From positions 3,704,444-3,768,443 of the forward strand of contig NC_089863.1 of assembly GCF_036373705.1 (NCBI RefSeq): 64,000 nt of DNA, written 5' to 3'. Positions 57,080-64,000 of the stretch are shown here, piece by piece (position 1 is the first letter of the stretch; every line of letters begins with the position of its first letter). A program made the translations under genes and the position numbers. Source of the DNA: Amia ocellicauda. Lineage: Eukaryota > Chordata > Actinopteri > Amiiformes > Amiidae. A model generated the notes under the pieces. That model was not told where the DNA came from. It saw nothing but the letters and a program-made list of their open reading frames with translations, and did not search any database.

Positions 57080-57175
57080 AAGGAGGGCAACAGATGGTCT
57101 CCCCTGCAGCGCCCCAAGCATGCTCACTGAGTCTGTATTGCGTGCAGACCCTCTCATCAGTAAGCAGACCCCCCG

Positions 57176-57227
57176 CTCCCGCCGCACAGCTCCCGCACAG
57201 CTCCCGCACAGCTCCCGCACAGCGCCG
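57176..57227 (+). repeat. 11-bp tandem repeat (ctcccgcacag)
   Basis: Four contiguous copies of ctcccgcacag, the first expanded by ccg, in the GC-rich area upstream of acap1. Confidence 0.9.
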
Positions 57228-57494
57228 GCCCCCTCAGCTCCTCTGGGCGCTGCGGTGGCCGCGTCTCTTTTTGCACTGAGACTCCGGGGCGGGGTTACAG
57301 GTTTTTGTCTTCTTTTTTTTAGACGCCCATTCTGCACGCTTGCTTCAGTTTTTTTCTTTTCAGGCCTGCAATGCCTGCCTTGCTTACTAAGTGACAGGCT
57401 TTTTCCTTCCCTCTCAGCTCAGACTGCGCCGCACACTCACTCACTCACTCACTCACACCCGGAAACCCGCGGAGGAGGTGACAGGAGGGAGGGA

Positions 57495-57497
<3 letters not shown>

Positions 57498-57537
<40 letters not shown>
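57498..57537 (+). repeat. (GA)n microsatellite in acap1 upstream region
   Basis: About 38 bp of ga repeats, perhaps within the 5' UTR or promoter of acap1. Confidence 0.93.
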
Positions 57538-58204
57538 GGGCTGCTGTGTTTGTGTCTCTGTGACAGCTCGCCCTGTCAAGGCAGTGCATGCACCCTCTAT
57601 GGGCTTTTTTTGTCGTTTTGTTTTGTCTAAAGTTGCAATTAGGCCGGTCTGCTGTTGTCATAACAGGACTACCTGACTGCCGGTCTTGTTTTTCTTCTTG
57701 CCCTTCCTATAGATGCACTTTTTGTTTTTCCTGCACAGTGGCTAGGTGCAATGGAGGCAGTCGCTTAAAAGCCGCAAACGGATGTACATGTAGAGGTTGA
57801 TTGAGAGCGTTTTATTTATATATTTATTTTTGATTGTATTCTTTTTTGTTTGCTTGTTTGTTTTTTTGCACTCCGGAGGACAGTGGTGCACAGCCGTTCT
57901 TTGCGGGGAGTATGCATGTTTGCGAGGCTGATTTGAATGTAAAGATTGGCCAGTCTTCCGGGCTTGGTGGGCACCAGTTTCCAATGACGAGGAGTTTATG
58001 AACAATGATTTGAAGGCTTAATTGGACAAGTGAAGACTTTCTTTTTTTAATTGATCCTCCCAGCCTCGCGGGACCGGGACACCTGTGCATGCGCAGTCTC
58101 CGTGGGCACCGGGCAAATTTTTAACACTGCCTTTTAATTACAATTAGTCTTTTTTTTTTAATTTGTTATTTATATTTATAATTGGCTTTGACTACACAGC
58201 AAAG

Positions 58205-58257
58205 ATGACGGTTAAACTGGATTTCGAAGAGTGTTTGAAAGATTCGCCTCGTTTCAG
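58205..58257 (+). CDS. acap1: ArfGAP with coiled-coil, ankyrin repeat and PH domains 1: first coding exon
   Basis: The ATG at 58205 (cagcaaagATGA, A at -3) opens MTVKLDFEECLKDSPRF, which from memory equals the N-terminus of ACAP1 and is closer to it than to ACAP2 or ACAP3. Seventeen codons and two bases of an Arg codon precede a consensus donor TTTCAG|GTAAGA. This is the start of the BAR domain. The rest of the protein (BAR, PH, ArfGAP, ankyrin) would lie beyond the window. ACAP1 is an Arf6 GTPase-activating protein and sorting coat component in endosomal recycling. It is divergent from agfg2, ATG to ATG 2.83 kb. The exon is short but the match is exact enough for confidence. Confidence 0.85.
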
Positions 58258-58259
58258 GT

Positions 58260-59360
58260 AAGAAACGCTTGATCTTGAGGAGCGACTTTGACCAATCTGC
58301 CAAAACTAACACAGGCATGCTGAAATGTGCAACCTGCCGAAGCTGAAAAGTTGCATGCAGCTATTATAATTATTCGTATGTTGCATTTAAAGAGAGTTAA
58401 ACTCGCTGTAAGAAATATACTGCACCAATTTCAACCTGTTAAACCAAGTGGAATTTGAAATATTGCCGGTTGTGGCTGTTATTTTGTGCAGTAATCTAGT
58501 GTAGTAAAGTACAGTAGCTATTCCTGTAGTGGGTGCCTTCAGTTGGCAACAGGAAGCGCAAACCGCAGCTTTTCTGCGCACCTTCAATTGAAATGATCAT
58601 ATTTGAGACTCATTGCAGGGCCCGACCCGCTGCTGCAGCACTGTTATTTGAGACCTTGCTGTTTATTGGTGCATTTATTCAAGTTTATCAGAGTCAGACA
58701 GATTCACTGACTTGCTTGGTTATGGTTCCCCTATAAAAAGCCGTCAAATGTATAGATATACAAAATATACATCATTTTAGTTTCAATTTCATAGTGTACG
58801 TGGTGGTAATTTGGATAATAACAACATTAAACCCATTAAAACATAGTTAACAGTAGAGTGTTACCACACTACTGGATCTGAAAAAACGGTGACACTACCT
58901 GCGACGAAAGTGGCAAATAAAAAAACTTGTCTGATGAACCCCCCCCCGCCTGAGCCGTGCGCTCCTCCCCGACGTGGCCCCGGGCCCCTTCGCCAGGCAT
59001 TGCGTGAAGCGCATGCTGGGACCTGTTGGCACCGCGTGGGAACATTGTGGCTGAGTTTGTCATAATCAATCAACAACCAAACCCAAATAATATCATACTA
59101 TGAATATTGTCGTTACTAAGGAACTAGTATTTCTGTTCCAGATAAAGTCTTAAAACAACCAAAGTTGTTGACTGAAAAGTGACTGACACACTAACTAGCT
59201 GACTGATAAACTGGCTGTCACACTGACTGATACAATAACTGGCTGACTGATTGACACATTTGGAAGTCTGACTGAGTGATTGACAGACTGAGAGTGTGAC
59301 CGATGCACTGACAATCTCAGACACACTGACTGGCATCTTGCTGCACTTCATTCATGGATA
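58260..59360 (+). other. acap1: acap1 intron 1, no feature recognised
   Basis: Mostly unique AT-rich sequence with ctgactgaca-like repeats at about 59180-59330, which foreshadow the larger array at 60478. No other exon is recognised. Confidence 0.45.
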
Positions 59361-59371
59361 TCTCCAGAATT

Positions 59372-59478
59372 GGATTGGACTGTGTCTCTCAGGACCAGGG
59401 CCGAGACCCCGCTGGACTGGACTGTGTCTCTCAGGACCAGGGCTGAGACCCTGCTGGACTGGACTGTGTCTCTCGGGA
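59372..59478 (+). repeat. Three units of the 41-bp ggactggactg minisatellite
   Basis: Units of ggactggactgtgtctctca-ggaccagggctgagaccctgct match the agfg2 3' UTR array at 48079-48575, in the same orientation. Confidence 0.92.
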
Positions 59479-59831
59479 CGTCTGGACTGTATTCGGTGTG
59501 ACACTGAACTGTTTCCCCCAGACTTGTTTCCTGTGAGGCAGCCTGCTTTTTAAGAGGACTCTTCTTTGGTAGCAGCTGTAGCTGTTGGTGCGTGGTGGGG
59601 TGTGTGTGAGTGTATCAGGCCTGTGGGTGTGAGGGGTGTTTGTGGCAGTAACAGCCTGTCTAAACTCAGCTCAGGTAATAGGATGTGAAACTGAGACAGT
59701 AAGACTTTACAGGAAGGAGCTCGCTGAGACAACACACCGCTGAGTGAAGGTACTTTTCTCTGTGGGGTTCAATGAATAAATATATAATGAATATAGCAGA
59801 AGAAACAGAAGAAGAAATGGTCTCTATATAT

Positions 59832-59832
<1 letters not shown>

Positions 59833-59866
<34 letters not shown>

Positions 59867-60170
59867 CAGTGATTTCAGTTAGGATAAAAGTACAGGTCTG
59901 TCTTTCTCCATCTCTCCCTCTTTTTCCTTCTCTTCCTTCCCCTTTCTCCATCTCCCTCCCCTCTTCCCCATCCTCCTTCTTTCTCTCTCTGTCTCTCACC
60001 CTGTCTCGCTCACCCTATTTTTCTTTATTTTCCTTTTTCTCTCTCTCCATCTCACAATTTCTTCCTCCCATCCCTCTCTCCCTCTTTCTCTCCCCAATCT
60101 CTCTCCTGTTCTATTTCCTTCTTCCCCTCCCTCCCTCTCCTCTGTCTCTGCCCACACCCATTTTGGGACT
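59833..60170 (+). repeat. (TG)n run followed by a long polypyrimidine tract
   Basis: (tg)n at 59833-59864, then C/T-rich sequence to about 60150 with little purine. Low-complexity frames here are artefacts. Confidence 0.85.
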
Positions 60171-60477
60171 GAGTACACTTAGCCCTGGATGTCCTGCAGC
60201 AGATAAAGGCTCTGGCTGTTGCAGCATCTCAGGACACCGTTACAGGAAGTGATGTAATAGCCCGTTCCGCTGCGGTCTGGCTTCCTGGCTCAAGTGTTGC
60301 ATCTTTAGCCTGTCACTGACTCTCTATGTCACGGTGACAGTGCTATACCTCTCCCCGGGGGTCTGAAATCTGTGCCAGCCTGGGAAGGGCTGCGGTACAA
60401 ATAAGAATTGATTGCTCGATTGATTGATTGTTTCTCCTACTGCGTGTGAAACGACGACACAGTTACTGGCCTCCTGG

Positions 60478-61062
60478 ACGGGCGGTTTCAACGGACTGAC
60501 AAACTTACTGACTGACAAACTTACCGACTGACACACTGACTGACTGACTGACAATTTTACTACCTGAGAAACTTACCGACTGACACACTGACTGACTGAC
60601 AGATTTACCGACTGACAAACTCACTGATTGACTGACTCACTGACTGACTGACCATTTTACTACCTGACAAATTTACTGACTGACAGATTTACCGACTGAC
60701 AAACTTACTGACTGACCGACTGACACACTGACTGACTGACAGATTTACTGACTGACAAACTCACTGATTGACTGACTGACACATTTACTACCTGACAAAC
60801 TTACTGACTGACTGACTGAATGACAGATTTACCAACTGACAAACTTACTGACTGACCGACTGACACACTGACTGACTGACAGATTTACTGACTGACAAAC
60901 TCACTGATTGACTGACTGACACATTTACTACCTGACAAACTTACTGACTGAATGACAGATTTACCAACTGACAAACTTACTGACTGACCGACTGACACAC
61001 TGACTGAATGACAGATTTACCAACTGACAAACTTACTGACTGCCTGACTGACACACTGATAT
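60478..61062 (+). repeat. GACT-based minisatellite in acap1 intron 1
   Basis: Tetramers gact/gaca are grouped into higher-order units such as 'ttactgactgacaaactcactgattgactgactgac'. A block of about 125 bp (60690-60815) recurs almost intact at 60835-60945. Frames are broken by stops. Confidence 0.92.
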
Positions 61063-64000
61063 TGTCACTTAAGTTGTTGATTCACTCTGCTCGGTTCTGT
61101 TTTCACTACAATGTTGCCCCAGCGTTGCATGGTCCCCAACGGCCCACGTCTCCCATCATCCCCTTCAGTACAGTATGAACTGTAAACCCAGCGGAGGAGT
61201 TGTTTTCCCAGCAGAGTGGCTGGGTGTGGATGTTTCTTCCGTCTCGGGTTTGTTTTGTTTGGTGACAGAAAAGGAGGTTGGGGGGGTGGAGGTGGAGGCG
61301 GAGGTGGTGGTGGCTGGGTTTGGATAAAAACAGAAAAGCCCCTCTTCCCCCTGCCTCCGATGTGTGGAGCGTGTCTGTCAGTGGGAGGAAGCGCTTGTGA
61401 CCGTGGCAGCTGTGCTGTCCGGTTACTGTGTATGGTTCTTCGTATTACCATGACGGTGCGTTTATCTGTTTGGAAACTTTTTTTTTGTAGGGTTTGTTTT
61501 CGTCTGCTGCTCTCCTCTATGTTATCATCTGACTGTACTTGCTGGCTGGCTCTGGGGGTTTGCCTTCTCACAGTAAACTCGCACCGCGCTTCTCTTCGGA
61601 GATTCGGAGGGACGGGACAGAGGACGGGGCCTGGGGGGTTGACGGGGGCGCAGGACGCTCCACTGACTGAGAAGACAGTCCGTCTCCTGTTGCCAGGCAA
61701 CCCTGTGAAGTGGGGGGGAGGATGAGAGAGCAGGAAGTCAGCAACTCGAGATGCAGTGGGGCGATAAAGCAGAGACAGGAAGCTGCGGAGAGAGCATGAG
61801 AGTTGGGGGTGGGGGAGTGGATGTGTGAAACCTTTGCTGCGAGCAGAGAGAGTGAGACGGAGAGGGGGAGGCAGGGAGGGAAGGATAGACAGAGATTGAG
61901 GGAGGGAGAGCGAGAGAGAGAGGGGTAGAGAGGGAGGGAGGCAGGGGTGTCACAGGAGGAATTGCGGAACAGATCAAACGCAACAACAAAGGAAATTAAA
62001 TAAAAGAAAAAAAAGCAGAAGGAGAAGTCGAGGCTGCGCTTCACAATGGGAGACTGTCACCACCCGGCCCTCCCCTGGGGCCCCGCCAGCCCTCACTGTC
62101 CCTAATGCGCCACTGTGACACACTGACTGACTGACACACTGACACTGACACTGGCTGAGGACCGGAGAGGTGTGTAGGAAGAGATGAGGGTCTGAAGGAG
62201 CTCAGTGCAGTCTGGTCGAGACAGCGGAGAGCGTTAGTCTTGAACTGGATGGGAGCCGAGATGGTGAGCCAGTGGAGGGATTAGATTCCAGTGTAACTCA
62301 AATGGAGAGATCGGTGGCAGTTGAGGAGGAGGAGGAAGGACAGAAGAGATCAGGTCTGGAAAGGTTGCAGTTTGTTGTTTTGGTTGTGGCACGTGAGAGA
62401 GACGCCTCACCCCGACCCACGGGGGGCAGTAAAGTTCTCCGCTTGTCGTGCAATGCTCGTGCCACGGAGTCCCCCCGATCCCGGAGAATAAAAACATAAC
62501 CACCCGCCGCTATCTCGGCCTGCAGGCAACAGTCAACAGCAGCCAGTGGGGGGCAGTGGCACTGTCAACACTGGCTGTTGTGTGTAAAGAAGGGAGTCCT
62601 GTTTTCCAGCCTATCGGGCTTCAGGAAACCACCGTGGAAATGCCGTTGCTGGGACCCATTGTGACCAACACGGGCTGACTGGTGACCTAGAAAGAGTTTA
62701 ACAGACGAGCCGAGAGAGAGTGAAGAAAATAAATAGAAACGCAACAAAAGTCTTCTTTATTTATTACTCCAGTCCAGTGTTGTGTTTTCAGTAAGCGTAT
62801 AACAACAATAACAGTGAGATTGTCCCTCGGACTCTTGCAGGGCTGTCTTCGAATGTTTGTGCGTTCGATGGTCTGTTCGGTCTCCAGACCTTCGGAGGTT
62901 CGCCACGTGACAGTCACATCGATTCTTTTCTCTTGTTGATAGAAATTGACATTGTTTCAATACTGTAGCGTTAAAGGGGTACAGGCGGTGTGGTGTGTGG
63001 AGCGTAGAGAGAGGTCATAAAAGATGAAGGGAGGCGGAAGAACAAGTCAGTGTGTGAGTGTTCAGTGTCTGAGACCTGCGTGCGCTGCACTAATAATAAA
63101 TACGATGTGTTGCTGCACACGCAATAATGAGTTGGAAACCTCCACAAGCATTACAATACTAACCCACACGTCTGATGTCCACTATCTAAATTAAAACATT
63201 ACATTTGCATACTGCCCGTTACTTAAATAAAAGTGTCTGGATGTAACGAAGTTCGAAACCATCATAAAAAGGCCCTCAATTGCCACTGTCATGTCAGCAG
63301 GCATTGGACCAGATTAAATTTAAACAATTAAACAAATTTAAACCATCCCCCATTTGCCAGCATGCCTGTGGACCACTCTGCATTACGCTGCTGGTTTCTT
63401 TATCCGCCATCTTTACAGCAGAGCGTTATGAAACGTAAAACATAACAAATATTTTGAAAAATTCCTGCTGTTTGGATTTTTTTGCTAAATGTAAGCTGTG
63501 CAACTGAAAATTGGTATCATGAAGAAACAAGCAATCTCCGGGATCACTTAACCAACTTAAGTTTAAATTATTTTGCATTATTTATTAGGCTTATAGGTCA
63601 ATTGCAAAGAAAGCTCTGTACTAACTCTGCGAGTTTGTTGCATTGACTAATTATATTTTTTGGTATAATATTAATAGTATTTTTATTACTGTCAACCCAA
63701 ATGTCAAGGTTACTGGTTTCCGAAGTCTTTAGTTTTTACTTCTTTCAGTATAGTTCTCTTTTTAATGACACTGTTCAAAAACGTATTTTAAAATCCCTCC
63801 AAAAAATAGTAGCTAATGTGACGTCATCGATACATTTAAGCAAATTAGGACAGCCCTAGACTCTCGAGTCGGAAGAGAAAAATATGCAGTGGAGCGAATA
63901 AAAAAGAAACTACAAGCTGCCAGTATTTTTATTGCGGGGGTATTGTCAATAGCCAAAGCCAGGTTCTGCTTCAGTCACTATTCCCCTACTGTCCTTCTGT
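61063..64000 (+). other. acap1: acap1 intron 1 continued, no exon recognised
   Basis: Contains ggtggaggtggaggcgga-type repeats at 61280-61315, purine-rich 61845-61945, another perfect TGACGTCA at 63819-63826, and otherwise unique AT-rich DNA. The 211-codon minus-strand frame at 61065-61700 has no family match and low-complexity sections; it is not called. Confidence 0.45.

Noticed and set aside
61065-61700. Minus-strand frame of 211 codons
   Set aside because: Contains polyproline from a ggt/gga repeat and no recognisable domain; lies in acap1 intron 1.

Overview
The window is vertebrate nuclear DNA, most likely from a ray-finned fish. Evidence: intron-split vertebrate genes, fish-type repeats (CR1 with an octamer 3' tail, hAT and Tigger-like MITEs, a Tc1 fragment related to salmonid elements) and abundant minisatellites. 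A non-teleost such as gar, bowfin or sturgeon would fit, but the species cannot be fixed from sequence alone. No prokaryotic, organellar or CRISPR features are present.

Layout. (1) 1-15.8 kb is repeat-rich DNA without a recognisable host gene: a degraded CR1 LINE (about 1.33-6.42 kb) split by a 1.8-kb solo-LTR-like insertion, a Tc1 fragment, hAT MITEs with clean 8-bp target duplications, a degenerate 130-bp tandem array, foldback elements and a 5S rRNA-derived scrap. (2) 15.87-22.36 kb, plus strand: a complete NXPE-family gene in five exons (551 codons). Its first intron holds an internally deleted hAT transposon and a 1.5-kb 34-bp minisatellite that abuts the exon 2 acceptor. (3) 22.4-31.0 kb: a Tigger-like MITE, CA/TG microsatellites and a 2.75-kb (TCCAG)n-based satellite. 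(4) 31.3-45.1 kb, minus strand: an insulin receptor substrate gene, best assigned to irs3, with PH and PTB domains in separate exons, a long tyrosine-motif tail and a candidate tiny terminal exon. (5) 48.66-55.38 kb, minus strand: a complete 14-exon agfg2 (468 aa), all splice sites and phases consistent. (6) 58.2 kb, plus strand: the first coding exon of acap1, running off the window's end in intron 1.

How the genes relate. irs3 is a docking adaptor for insulin/IGF receptors. agfg2 and acap1 are two different ArfGAP-domain membrane-traffic proteins arranged head to head about 2.8 kb apart. IRS next to AGFG recalls human IRS1-AGFG1 (2q36) and the IRS3 pseudogene near AGFG2 (7q22), so this looks like one arm of an ancient paralogous block. 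The NXPE gene is a secretory-pathway protein with no evident functional tie to the others.

No unprecedented molecular system was found. The most useful observations are complete exon models for nxpe, irs3 and agfg2, convergent CTCF-like motifs around irs3, a periodic inverted-CCAAT array just past irs3's poly(A) signals, layered transposon insertions with datable order, and dispersed related minisatellites inside gene introns and a UTR.
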